From contig NC_088301.1 in assembly GCF_032854445.1 (NCBI RefSeq), positions 25,094,402 through 25,158,401 of the forward strand: a DNA stretch of 64,000 bases, in the 5' to 3' direction. The first letter of the stretch is position 1; each line of letters begins with the position of its first letter. The position numbers and the translations under genes are program-made. The DNA comes from Liolophura sinensis (Eukaryota; Mollusca; Polyplacophora; Chitonida; Chitonidae). A model generated the notes under the pieces. That model was not told the origin of the DNA, ran no database searches, and saw nothing but the letters and a program-made list of their open reading frames with translations. Positions 35,401 through 56,936 of the stretch are shown piece by piece.

Positions 35401-37367
35401 ACTGCCTGGCTATACTGAAACTAAAGCAGTACCGGCTATCGTACTGCCTGGCTATACTGAAACTAAAGCAGTACCGGCTATCGTACTGACTGGCTATACT
35501 GAAACTAAAGCAGTACTGGCTATCGTACTGCCTGGCTATACTGAAACTAAAGCAGTACCGGCTATCATACTGACTGGCTATACTGAAACTAAAGCAGTAC
35601 CGGCTATCATACTGCCTGGCTATACTGAAACAGTACTGGCTATCGCACTGCTTGGCTTTACTGAAACTGAAATAGTACTGGCTATCGTACTGCCTGGCTA
35701 TATTGAAACAGTACTGGCTATCATACTGCTTGGCTATACTGAAACTAAAGCAGTACCGGCTATCATACTGCCTAGCTTTACTAAAACTAAAGCAGTACCA
35801 ACTATCATACTGCCTTACTTTACTGAAACAGTACTGGCTATCGTACTCCCTGGCTATACTGAAACTAAAGCAGTACCGGCTATTGTACTGCCTAGCTTTA
35901 CTAAGAATAAAGCAGTACCGGCTATCGTAGTGCATGGCTTTACTGAAACTAAAGCAGTACCGGCTATTGTACTGCCTGGCTTTACTGAAACTAAAGCAGT
36001 ACCGGCTATTGTTTTGCATGGCTTTACTAAAACTAAAGCAGTACCAGCTATTGTACTGCCTGGTTATACTGAAACTAATGCAGTACCGGCTATCATAGTG
36101 CCTGGCTATACTGACACTAAAGCAGTACCTTCTATCGTACTGCCTGGCTATACTGAAACTAAACCAGTACCGGCTATTGTACTGACTGGCTATACTGAAA
36201 CTTAAGCAGTAACGGCTATCGTACTTCATCGCTTTTCTTAAACTTAAGCAGTACCAGCTATTGTACTGCCTGGCTATACTGAAACTAAAGCAGTACCGGT
36301 TATTGTTTTGCATGGCTATACTGACACTAAAGCAGTACCAGTTGTCGTACTGCTTGGCTTTACTGAAACTAAAGCAGTACCAACTACCGTACTGCCTGAC
36401 TTTACTGAAACAGTACTGGCTATCGCACTACTTGGCTTTACTGAAACTGAAATAGTACTGGCTATCGTACTGCCTGGCTATATTGAAACAGTACTGGCTA
36501 TCATACTGCTTGGCTATACTGAAACTAAAGCAGTACCGGCTATCATACTGCCTAGCTTTACTAAAACTAAAGCAGTACCAACTATCGTACTGCCTGACTT
36601 TACTGAAACAGTACTGGCTATCGTACTCCCTGGCTATACTGAAACTAAAGCAGTACCGGCTATTGTACTGCCTAGCTTTACTGAAACTAAAGCAGTACCG
36701 GCTATTGTACTGCCTGGCTTTACTGAAACTAAAGCAGTACAGGCTATTGTTTTGCATGGCTTTACTAAAACTAAAGCATTACCGGCTATTGTTTTGCATG
36801 GCTATACTGACACTAAAGCAGTACCGGCTATTGTACTGCCTGGCTTTACTGAAACTGAAACAGTACCGGTTATTGTACTTTCTGGCTTTACTGAAACTAA
36901 AGCAGTACCGGTTATTGTACTTTCTGGCTTTACTGAAACTAAAGCAGTGCCGGCTATTGTACTGCCTGGCTATACTACAAGTAAAGCAGTACTGGCTATC
37001 GTACTGCCTGGCTATAGTGAAACTAAAATCAGTACCAGCTATAGTACTGATTGGCTGTACTGAAAATGAAGCAGTACCAGATATTGTACTGCCTAACTAT
37101 TTTGAAACTAAAGTAGTACCGACTATTGTACTGTTGGCTTAAATTACATGTAAAGTAGTACTGGCTATCATAGTGGGTGGCTATGCTAAAATGAAACCAC
37201 TACCGGTTATTGTAAATTAGTACCAGTTATTTTAGTGCTTGGCCATATTGAACCTAAGGCAGTAAACTGACTTAATACAGGCTATTGTACTGCCTGAAGT
37301 TAATGCATTACTGACTATCATACTGCCTGAAGCCCAAGCAGTGCGGGCCAATGTGCTGAAGCTAAAG
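32480..37367. repeat. 42-bp minisatellite, about 100 units, with degenerate edges
   Basis: The plus-strand unit translates as GYTETKAVPAIVLT; the regular core is about 32858-37130. Units differ mainly at two spots (GAAACTAAAG or GAAGCTAAAG; CTGCCTGGC or CTGACTGGC). Shortened 36-bp units (GAAACAGTACTGG) and a 48-bp unit also occur. The left edge decays into imperfect units from about 32480, and the right edge ends at a splice donor (CTAAAG|GTAAGT) at 37367. The period is a multiple of three and the unit lacks stops in several frames, which gives long ORFs on both strands that are not genes. It starts about 100 bp behind the Helentron endonuclease stop, and Helentrons often carry minisatellites. 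Confidence 0.95.
35641..36715. repeat. Higher-order duplication within the 42-bp array, 780-bp offset
   Basis: The segment from 35641 to about 35935 reappears at 36421 to about 36715. Whole 60-base stretches are identical, including the odd short units with GAAACAGTACTGG and the variant CTAGCTTTACTAAAAC. A block duplication took place on top of unit-by-unit expansion. Confidence 0.9.
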
Positions 37368-38061
37368 GTAAGTATCTTTGTATGAAAATATTATGATTCA
37401 TATGAACCCATGTCACTCAATTAGTCAGCTTGCTGTAAAGATATTGAGAGATCTCTTTGTCCTATGACTGAAATAATGTTTTAAACATTACATCGAAAAT
37501 AAATCACTCACTCATTCACTCATCCTAAAAAAACAAACATTTAAACACCGTTAAAATGGGAAAACACTTTTGTACATAGCTTAATCGTGTAATGTTCATA
37601 CTTGTGTTTAGTGTACTGGATTTGTTCTTTTACAGGAGCTTTGGTCTTGGAAATCTTAGTAACTGTTGGCACTGGAGCTTGTGGGAGAAAAAAAACTTCT
37701 GATAACTGCAACTGCAACTTCCTGTGAAGTGAAATCCCAGAAATTCAATGCTTATCGATGCAGCTCAAATTGTATCCCAGTTGTCTTCTAGTTAATGTAA
37801 GTATGTCATGTATTTAGTTTAAAATGTTTATGACATCTTCCATTTTGGTATTTGACATGGTAATTTACACTTGTAGTGTTATGCTCAGACTATAACATAT
37901 CACGTTCACTAGCCATTATGTGTAAACACATGCCTCTGACGGGGCCTCTTTAATATTAGATTTGATGGGAGTTCAGTTTATGTAATAATTTTAGATTGAT
38001 TACTTGATCTCTGCTAATTATTGTGTTATAAATAAACCTATGTTTCCTAAATTTATTTCTA
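37368..38061 (+). other. Possible intron-exon-intron stretch after the minisatellite
   Basis: After the donor at 37367, an acceptor (TTTTACAG) at 37635 and a donor (AAT|GTAAGTATG) at 37796 define a possible noncoding exon, 37636-37796. A further acceptor (TTATTTCTAG) ends at 38061. No ORF of note. Confidence 0.35.
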
Positions 38062-38137
38062 GAGCCAACCTATTTAAAACGTTGGATAGAAAAAACAGGC
38101 ACTTCAGTGATCAATTTCTGAGGATCTTGGTGGCGAG

Positions 38138-38786
38138 ATGGACGACTATGGCAGAAACGTGCTGTTAGGACATCATTTGTTGGAGACCTCCGGCAGTCCA
38201 CCGCAGTATAATATAAGTAAGGAAGTTATTAGTGACTTGCCACTACTCCTGTAAAACTACTGAATAAATCTTGGTCAAAATTCTCAAACTTGTGAATGAA
38301 TTTGTGATCTTGAACTTTCATGAAATATAAATGAATGTCTCAAAACCAGTTTCGATTAACCCCATTACATGTAACTTAAAAGACAGGAGAAATTATATAT
38401 TAGCTAAAATAACACACAAGCAAAGGCAGGGTGGATATATCCAGGTACAGCTGTAACAGTCGTATGAATAGAATATTGTGGGCGTTAAGATCACTTCAGG
38501 GAATCGCTTGTTTATAAAGCTAGTACAAAGGGACTGAAAGTCTCTTAAAGTGACACTATATTTGACTGAATTGTCTTCACTGGTTTCATGTTAATGTTAA
38601 AATATGACTGTATTTTCAGGTGCTCTCCTCCTCTCACCAATACCACTCCGCGTTTATCTTCGGATAGACACTGGCGGCTCAGGACCTTATGGAATGGACC
38701 AGTATATCCCGCAAAAATGGAACAAAATGGCAGCAAAGAACTCAAAAGTCATATATGCCATCTTAAGTCAGTATCACTATGGATGA
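38138..38786 (+). CDS. Possible small spliced ORF, 81 aa, unknown
   Basis: Exon 38062-38216 holds an ATG at 38138 and ends in phase 1 at AATATAA|GTAAGG style sequence. The next exon begins at 38620 after TATTTTCAG. Together they read MDDYGRNVLLGHH... to ...SKVIYAILSQYHYG and stop at 38786. I do not recognise the protein. Support is only the matching splice signals and phase, plus the chain of further splice-site-like sequences upstream. It could equally be a noncoding transcript or a chance ORF. Confidence 0.3.
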
Positions 38787-40800
38787 TGGAGAGCAACATA
38801 TCCATCTAAACAAATGTTGCCCCTAGAACACTAATACTGCGAAGAACTTGCGCATGTGGTTTCTTTTTATGACAACTTGACAAGTCTGTCTTATATAGTT
38901 AAATCTGCTGAGAAGGATGATAAGATGTTAGGTGTGCTAAGGGGCATGATTCTTATGGCAAATCAAGAAAATTGCCAAATCACAGAAGCTATCGGCTGGC
39001 TGGAAAGTTGAAGATAAAACATCTAGATTGAATTAAATGATGACCTTTAACAGCAACATGTAACAAGCCCTGTATGATGGTAACATTTATTGGTGGTAAC
39101 ATCTGAATGACCTGTCTTGTAGATACTTCAGTAACTGTACCGTAACACCATCATGTGAAACTGAAACTGTAATTCAACATTGAGGTGATATATATTCGCC
39201 TTACATACCTCAAATCGCTGTGAGTTCAACTCCACCGCATGCTATCTTCCTCTCTGGCTGTAAGTGGAAAGGTCTCAGCAACCTGCAGAAGGTCGTGGGT
39301 TTCCCTAGAGCCCGGTTTCATCCCACCATAATGCTGGCTGCTGTCGTATAAGTGAAATATTCTTAGCAGGGCGTAAACACCAATCAAATAAGTAAATAAA
39401 GACATACCCCAATGTATGGACATCTCTGATTTTTGTAAATACAATTACAGGGCTGGAAAAATGTGGATTTTTTTTAGTCGCTCTGGCAGGCAACCAAGAC
39501 GTTCAACTGTGGTTGGCCCCTTTCACCTTGGTTGCCGCCCACTTTTTATGTCATTTTGGTATGTGATCATTTAAAGTACAATACAATAAAATACAATGAC
39601 ATAAATAATATCTGATAAAAGTGATTTTCTGATTGGTGCTGAAATCATTAATACTGAGAAATGGTTAAATACGTTTTGATCCATCAGTTATGTTGCCTTT
39701 GAATACCCTTTTGAAAAGTATGGAACGGAATTTTTAGGCAGCCATATGCATTTTCATTGATGTACGGTTCGGATGACAGACCAATTACATTTTTGTGAAC
39801 AGAATTTTTTGGACATGTATTTTTTGACCAAATTCAAAGCACGGTCGATTCATGAATGAAATGTACACTTCATCCAAATATAGCGGTAAGCCAACCTATT
39901 TCCTGGATGATACAGAAGACGGCTTATATTGTATATGTAGTAGCAGAATAGTGACGTATGTTTTGTACGGTATATTGGACCGTGAATATAATATTTTATA
40001 TTTTGATGTTGTGTGAGACGACACCGTAGGGTGAATTAAGTTTTGTAACAGAAGATATAAACCAAGAGAAAGGTCGTTGTTGAGCGATTATACAGTACGA
40101 AGCATTTTCATTTTTATCATGTACTGTGAAGAGTTCTTTTCCGTCGAGCCTCAGTAAGCGTCAATATCATTTAGCTTGTTTATGTACGATTGGTACAACT
40201 AGCTGGCCGACAAGGTCGATGGGAGTTTGAACGGCTAAACGATGATTAACTCTGAATCGGAATCTGAAATTTTCGCTTGGTACATGTTACATTGTGTTTT
40301 GGCAAAGTAGTTCCAAAGGGCAGAACTCTTGATCAGTGATTGTTTCTCCCAAGGAAAGTTCGACCATGGAAAGACTGCAGTTTTGCGGATGTGCATGCCT
40401 GGCTTTCCCGCTGAGCGAGTCACGCGGTCGCTCAAATGCGGCTTCACTTACGGGGTCGTCTCAAATTTTCGAATGGTCATTTATCTATTCCAATTCGGCC
40501 AATTTTCTAACCGTTTACGGGTCCCCCCTTTTCGACACTACTTCTGATATATATATGTCACTTTACCTGAATAAAGAAAATGTACTTTTCACTTTGGTGT
40601 TATTCATTTGCTGTATATTTTCAACAATCCCCACCAATTAAACAGTTTACTTTCTTCACGGGCATTAACATACATATATAATGGAAAATATTTTGATTTC
40701 TATACAGCACAGTGACAGAGGCTTGTGCAGTTAGGTTAATTAAAGTGTGTACAAACAATACATGTACTTTCAATTTGTGCCCACATTATCAAATATATAT
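38787..40800. other. Intergenic, no gene seen
   Basis: One SINE lies at 39213-39401. The remainder holds only short ORFs without motifs. Confidence 0.5.
39213..39401 (+). mobile_element. SINE family 1, 5'-truncated
   Basis: Body and tail of the family (CTGTGAGTTCAACTCC to AAGTAAATAAAG). The target duplication ACATACCYCA lies at 39203-39212 and 39402-39411, with one mismatch. Confidence 0.85.
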
Positions 40801-40803
40801 CGA

Positions 40804-41072
40804 CCGCCTCGGTGGCCTATTGGTTAGAGTGTACACCTCGAGGTCGAAATATACCAAAGGCATTAAAATGGTACTTGTTGGCTCGATTGGCGCCCAGCGC
40901 TAAGGGCTTCGAGCAAAGAGACCGGACTCGTCAGCCCGATGTCAGTTTATAAAATGATTGGCTGAGGTGTCTTGTGTCTTCGGTATGGTGTTTCAGTGGC
41001 GGCAGCACTTTGACGGCATTCGCCCTGCCGATCCAATAATACACGGACCGTATAACATGATCAGGTTAACAT
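40804..41072 (+). mobile_element. tRNA-derived SINE (family 3), diverged
   Basis: The head GGTGGCCTATTGGTTAGAG looks like a tRNA A box. The body shares AATGGTACTTG, GGTGTCTTGTGTCTTCGG and TTTCAGTGGCGGCAGCA with the reverse copy at 50235-50580. No clear target duplication. Confidence 0.7.
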
Positions 41073-41357
41073 AACGTGGCCACAGTAAAGAGGAGTGGGT
41101 GTGGGCGAAACAAAGATAACTTTTGGAAATACATATACAAGATACACTGGTTGAGGCAATCGCTATTATAGTGCAAACCAGACAGGAGAACATAGGCCTA
41201 TATATGAGACATACTCTTCGCAGCCATCGATACATTGTATTACACTACATAGTTTGTAAATGTGGTAAATATGCCTTTGGACATTACTTGAAAACGTATA
41301 TGTCCTGTGTTTGTTGAAACAGATCACAGATTTTCAGCACACATAGAGTACATGTGT

Positions 41358-41870
41358 AGCGCTTTACACTCAGTAATTTTCAACTTTACGGCTGTTACGG
41401 TTTTCTCGCAATAGATCTCCAAATATGGTGACAAATTGCGCTTTTTAACGTTTTCATCGCCATTTGCAGCAGAACTATGCGTCGCCGGAAAGAAATGAGT
41501 CCACATTCATGATCAGGACGTCAAACTACGTCGGGTAGCATGTTTACATTGTTCGTGCCTTCATCCCAGTCAAAGTGCCAAATATAGCAAATCGGCCTTT
41601 GCACAATATTTGAAGCATTGCAACTCCCACATTTATTGGCACACTATCATGATTTTACGCACGCCTACAGTACTCATATAGCCCTTTGTACTCAGTCATT
41701 TTCAGCTCCACAGCTGCAGCGGTTGTGTGTCACGTGACCTCCAAACATCGGCGAAAATTGCACTTTTTCGCATCTTCATAGCAATTCGCGACAAAACTAT
41801 GCGTCGGAGAAAGGAAAAACCACCAAATTCGTCATCAGAACATCGAACTACGCCTAGCAGCCTACTTGAA
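41358..41870. repeat. Diverged tandem duplication, about 325-bp period
   Basis: Blocks such as CTCAGTAATTTTCAACT, GACCTCCAAA-like and ACTATGCGTCG occur in the same order at about 41358-41540 and 41680-41870. No coding potential and no known family. Confidence 0.65.
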
Positions 41871-42165
41871 ACCTTGAAATTCACAACATTTTCATCGCCT
41901 GACAGATTGGCTAAGCTGGGATCGAACTCTGACATGACTGACTGGTGTCACACCACGCAGCCGGGAGACGGTTAGCGTTTAAATCCTTGTGTAATTAGGT
42001 AAAGTCTTAGAAAATTTCGCCAGCATTTCCCCTACCACCCACACTATTGTATATCTGGCGTAGTCCCCAAGGCAGTCGCAATTCTCATTTCAAGTCTGCG
42101 TACAAATTTTCTTTATGCTTTCATCTTTTATATGAGAGTATAAGTTATTGGTCGAAAATCAACAC

Positions 42166-43308
42166 ATAACTAGCTACACGGTTTTCAAAGTTTCGATGCG
42201 ACCTTACACCGTTTGTCACTGAGGCAGTCGGCCGGTCATTCCCTATTCCCTTCCTTGGCATACTTGGCTCGCTTTGTGTAAGAAATAATGCAAAAACAAA
42301 CCCCGTGTAAGAGCAAATTTGAACTTCCACGTCTCAATCCACGACCTGCCATGCACAGACTCAAAGCTCTACTGATAGCTCGGCTGTTGTCAGAAAGTCA
42401 ACACTTAGAACACATGTCCATACCCTGACCTGGTTAGCGTATAGTAAAAAAGACAAGGTCTGCCCAAAACAAAGCTAACTTTTACAGGTCCACGTCGTTT
42501 GCTGTTGTAGTTAGATCTCTACGCCATCTAATAGAGTACTGGAGTTAGATGGAAACTGGAATCAATGTCATCGTACAACCGTTTCGGGAGATCACGGACA
42601 GTGTAGCCGAAAGCATCAGGTCAAATACTACAAACCCAGTCCAGTCCCCATCTAACTCCATGTTAAAACAATAGGATTCCCATCTTTTTCTAAACAAAAA
42701 ACGGTGTTGTCATATAAACGCTTCTAGCGAAAAAAACTGTTGATCGGAGCTCAAATCCGTTGACGAATGCTCGAAAGAGCATGTCTTGGGCTACAATTTC
42801 GTGCAGGTTGCACATTTTTAGCTCCCACAGATCTCAAGTTACAGGTCATTGAAGTTACGTAACTTTTTTGAGTTTTTTGCTAATATCTCAAAAAGTTACA
42901 CAGATATGCAAAAAATACAACCAGATTCAGAATCAGTAGCTCAAGATACATCAGAATACGTTGAGAACAATTGAACTTTGAGAACTTTTTGTGACGTCAC
43001 AAATTCGACCAATGGCGAACTCCCAGAATTTTGACCGGAAGTGAACCATTTTCGCAAACTTTAAAGAACTCGTGACTTACTAGCCGCATGTCAAATTTGA
43101 AACCGATCGGTTCTGTGGTTCTTGAGAAGAAGATTTTTAAAGATTTTACACAAAATCCAATATGGCGTCCGAACCACGTGACATAGCAAAAAAGTGGAGA
43201 ATTTGTCCCGAGATATTCACCGCCAGAATATGTGTGCAAAATATCAGACCTGTATGTTGAACGGTAAAAAAGTTTCCATGCGAACAAAGTCGGTGAAAAA
43301 AAAATAAT
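42166..43308 (+). repeat. Dispersed repeat family R1, copy B (5'-truncated)
   Basis: Matches copy C from the CGGTTTTCAAAGTTT block to the end GTTTCCATGCGAACAAAGTC followed by A-rich and (AAT)n sequence. It lacks the initial hairpin. It lies directly before copy C in the same direction. Confidence 0.85.
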
Positions 43309-44640
43309 AATAATAATAATAACTAGAATGGATCTGCGAATAGCAGATCCTAGGCCGGGATCCCGGATCTGATCGATGACGTTTTCCCCTCCATGTTCTG
43401 TGTTCGAAGGACACATGTTCTATATACACGGCTTTCAAAGTTTTCATGCGACCTTACACCGTTTGTCACTGAGGCAGTCGGCCGGTCATATGTATTCCCT
43501 CGAATAGATCAGCGACCTTGATGATTCTACGCTATGCCCAGTGAAAAACGGTCGTCCCTTGGCAGACTTAGCCCGCTATTTGTAAGAAATAAGGCAAAAA
43601 CACGACCAGTGTAACAGCAAGTTTGTACATTCACATCTCAATCTACGACCTGCCATGCACAGACTCACAGCTCCACTGATAGCTCGGCCACCGTTAGAAA
43701 GTCAGCAGTTATACCAGGGCACATGTCCATATCTGTCAATCACCCCGGTCTGTTTAACGTATAGTAAAGAGGACGAGGTCTGCGCAAAACAAAGCTAACT
43801 TTTACAGGTCCACGTCGTTTGCTGTTGAAGTTAGATCTCTACGCCATCTAACTGAGTACTGAAAATAGATGGGAACTGGAATCAATGTCATCCTACAACC
43901 GTTTCGGGAGATCACGGACAGTGTGGCCGAAACATCAGGTCAAATACTACAAACCCAGTCTAGTCCCCATCTAACTCCATGTTAAAGCAATGGGATTCCC
44001 GTCTTTTTCTAAACAAAAAACGGTGTTGTCATTTAAACGCTTCTAGCGAAAAAACTATTGATTGGAGCTCAAATCTGTTGACGAATGCTCGAAAGAGCAT
44101 GTCTTGGGCTACAATTTCGTGCAGGTTGCACATTTCTAGCTGTCATAGTTCTCGAGTTACAGGTCATTGAATTTACGTCACTTTTTTGAGTTTTTGGCTT
44201 ATATCTCAAAAATTTACACAGCTATGCAAGAAATGCAAGCAGATTCAGAATCAGCAGCTCAAGATACACCAGAATACGTTCAGAACAATTGAACTTTGAG
44301 AACTTTTTGTGACGTCATAAATTCGACCAATGGCGAGCTTCCAGAATTTTGATCGGAAGTCAACCATTTTCGCAAACTTTAAAGAACTCGTAACTTACTA
44401 GCTGCATGTCAAGTTTGAAACCGATCGGTTCAGTGGTTCTTGAGAAGAAGATTTTTAAAGATTTTACACAAAATCCAATATGGCGGCCGAACCACGTGAC
44501 ATAGCAAAAAAGTGGAGAATTTGTCCCGAGATATTCACCGCCAAATTATGTGTGCAAAATTTCAGACCTGTATGTTGAACGGTGAAAAAGTTTCCATGCG
44601 AACAAAGTCGGTGAAAAAAAAATAATAATAATAATAATAA
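43309..44640 (+). repeat. Dispersed repeat family R1, copy C (longest)
   Basis: Starts with (AAT)n and the hairpin GGATCTGC-GAATA-GCAGATCC next to palindromic CCGGGATCCCGG. It ends GTGAAAAAAAAATAATAATAA. No ORF suggests a protein, so this is a non-autonomous element of unknown class. It may be a fragment of the 3' part of a longer retroelement, judging from its AAT tail. Confidence 0.8.
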
Positions 44641-44765
44641 GAAAAAACAGAACGATTACAATAGGGATCCCGTTCGGGAGAACGGGATCCCTAATAATAA
44701 TAAGAAAAAACAGAACGATTACAATAGGGATCCCGTTCGGAAGAACGGGATCCCTAATAATAATA
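44641..44765. repeat. Two tandem hairpin modules, 63-bp period
   Basis: Each unit has GAAAAAACAGAACGATTAC, then a 12-bp perfect stem GGGATCCCGTTC / GAACGGGATCCC with a 4-base loop, then CTAATAATAA. They follow the AAT tail of R1 copy C and look like terminal hairpins of a transposable element. Confidence 0.85.
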
Positions 44766-44933
44766 AAACCTATTCCATGTATGGTAAATCATTAACATCA
44801 TCACAGTTCACATTCCAGGGAATAGGAAATTTGGGGGAAAGGCTGTCAGTATCACCCATAGTTGCTCTTGTGATGCTTGTAATATACACACATATATGTA
44901 TATACATACACTCCTGAACATACAGCTTTCCTT

Positions 44934-54999
<10,066 letters not shown>

Positions 55000-55750
55000 T
55001 CAGTTTTATGTCATCTTGGGATTTTGTCCTGCAACATAACAATTTAAAATCAGTCACTGTTGAGTACATACATGTTGCCTTTTGATTACAAATTTTCAAC
55101 ATGACCTTGTAATCTTCAGTAGGGCTCTGCTAACAGCCATAAACATACATGTAGCTGTAATTTAAAATTATCTGCCTCTACTTCCTCTTTTTATGCTGCC
55201 AAATGTTTATTTCCACAGAAAAAAGATTGCCCATAGGTTACTAACAAAAAAAAGTATATAAGGTCTTGAAGTCAAACTGGTTCAGCTACAGTAGAAATGG
55301 AAAGTTGATGAGACATGATCCAAATCTTCCAACATGTACATTTTGTCTAGAAAATGAAGAAAATTGATTTTCCTTCATCAAAGTTACGTTAAGTAACAGT
55401 TTTACAGCCCTTGAAAGTGGTTGATATGCAGCTTAACTCAATCCCCCGTTGGTTTCATTTAAGTGCAGTATTTCATCACGTACCCGGCAAGGTGCAGTAC
55501 TAACTTGTCATGGTCTATGTGAAATATGTCAGATCAAGTGAATTAAAAATAAATTATGAAAGAGAGTTCTAAGTAAGAAATTTGGACAAGTAGTGCAAAG
55601 AGAGTCTGTTTTATGACTAATTATGTGTAAATATGAAATATGACATGTGACACCTGACGTTCTCAGACAATAAGACTATTCGAGAATGCAGATCTCCAGA
55701 TGCTTGACTTGATATTTTACTCACGCCTATCATCTTTTCTGATGCAGACA

Positions 55751-55882
55751 TGGGCCCACTTGCATGAAGCCCTCGTAACGTTAAGAGCACATAACTATAA
55801 TGGCGACATAATGCCTACAGTGCTGGTTGTCATGGTAGTGACGTGCTCTTAACGTTAAGTGGGTCTTTTGCAAGTAGGCCCA
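55751..55882. mobile_element. Palindromic MITE-like element, 132 bp
   Basis: Left arm TGGGCCCACTTGCATGAAG...CGTAACGTTAAGAGCAC pairs with the reverse complement of the right arm (GTGCTCTTAACGTTAAGTGG...CTTGCAAGTAGGCCCA type). Each arm is about 60 bp with a short middle. Confidence 0.85.
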
Positions 55883-56049
55883 GGAGGAGAAACACTGCCT
55901 ACACATGCGACGCAAGTTATTAATACAAACCTCTGTTTCATGACGACATGTCAAAAACTAGGCTTTGCGGACTCATAATTTATGTACATACTGTGCCAAT
56001 TGACCTGCTTTCTAACAATAAACACATATGTACTATAATTTTTAGTTAA

Positions 56050-56245
56050 ACTATAAATAAAATATGAAAGAGCAATTTTCAGTGTAATTTGTTAACATTT
56101 TTAATTTGATTTTGGAACACATTCTACATTGGTTGGATTGGCCAATTTTAGGACTTCACACAGAGTGTAACTTTTATGCCGGTCAACACACAATAATGTC
56201 TTCAAAATATGCTTCAATAAACACCTTGAAAACATGTAAAAAGGT
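56050..56245 (-). mobile_element. MITE-like element M1, copy 3 (reverse)
   Basis: Reverse complement matches the other two copies: TCAACCTTTTTACATG at one end, then GTGTTTATTGAAGCATATT, ACCAATGTAGAATG and a TTGCTCTTTCATAT end. Confidence 0.65.
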
Positions 56246-56308
56246 TGAAGAATTACACTGCACAACAAAATGGGCATGGGCACTTTTTCAGTTTTAATGC
56301 ACGTGTCG

Positions 56309-56936
56309 GAAAACAGTTGATTACTAACCTCCCACGCCTTTCCTGTCATTCCTTTACAATGCTTATTGTCCTACGACACCTGACTCTTAAAATCCCAAGA
56401 TATCAATCATCCCAAAAGTAAATATCCATCCCTATTTATTAAAGTCCAACCTCTCTGGTCACTTCTCATTTACAAACTGACCACCATGTACACCTCAAGC
56501 ATGGATACGAAACAGCTGGATACGAAACGGCTGACCCATACTGGCCTCATTTCTGGAGGTCACACACATCAAAACAACAGCACGCACTCTAGTTTGGTTT
56601 GCTGACGCACCAACCTTAACGTGATTTGTACCATCTAAAGTCAAGGGGACTAAAACCAGCCAGTCATCATATAACAACAAAAGGACATCATAACCAGCAT
56701 AAATGAAGGGAGAGATAATTCCGTACCCAGTGCCTGGCCGTGCATGTGCGCCACGTAGATGGTGGCCATTTCGTAAGTGAGAAGTGACCGGAGAGGTTGG
56801 AATTTAATAAATATGGATGAATATTTACCTTTGGGATAATCGACATCTCAGGACATCAAGTCAGGTGCCCTAGGACCCTAAGCATTGTAAGGAGTGACTG
56901 GGCAGGTATGGGAGGTTAGTAATCAACTGTTTTCTG
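56309..56936. mobile_element. Foldback-type element with about 190-bp inverted ends
   Basis: AAAACAGTTGATTACTAACC at 56309 matches the reverse complement of GGTTAGTAATCAACTGTTTT near 56936. Pairing continues for about 190 bases with roughly 15-20% differences (CTTACAATGCTT versus TTTACAATGCTT; TATTTATTAAA in both). No transposase and no clear target duplication. Confidence 0.85.

Noticed and set aside
33290..36313. A 1,007-codon minus-strand ORF and long plus-strand ORFs (34256-36205, 36308-37063) as repeat proteins
   Set aside because: They result from a 42-bp unit, divisible by three, without stop codons in several frames. Both strands are open at once, and there is no conserved start or flanking coding signal.
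40804..40860. tRNA gene on the plus strand
   Set aside because: The A-box-like start is not followed by a foldable tRNA, and the body matches another SINE copy at 50235-50580.
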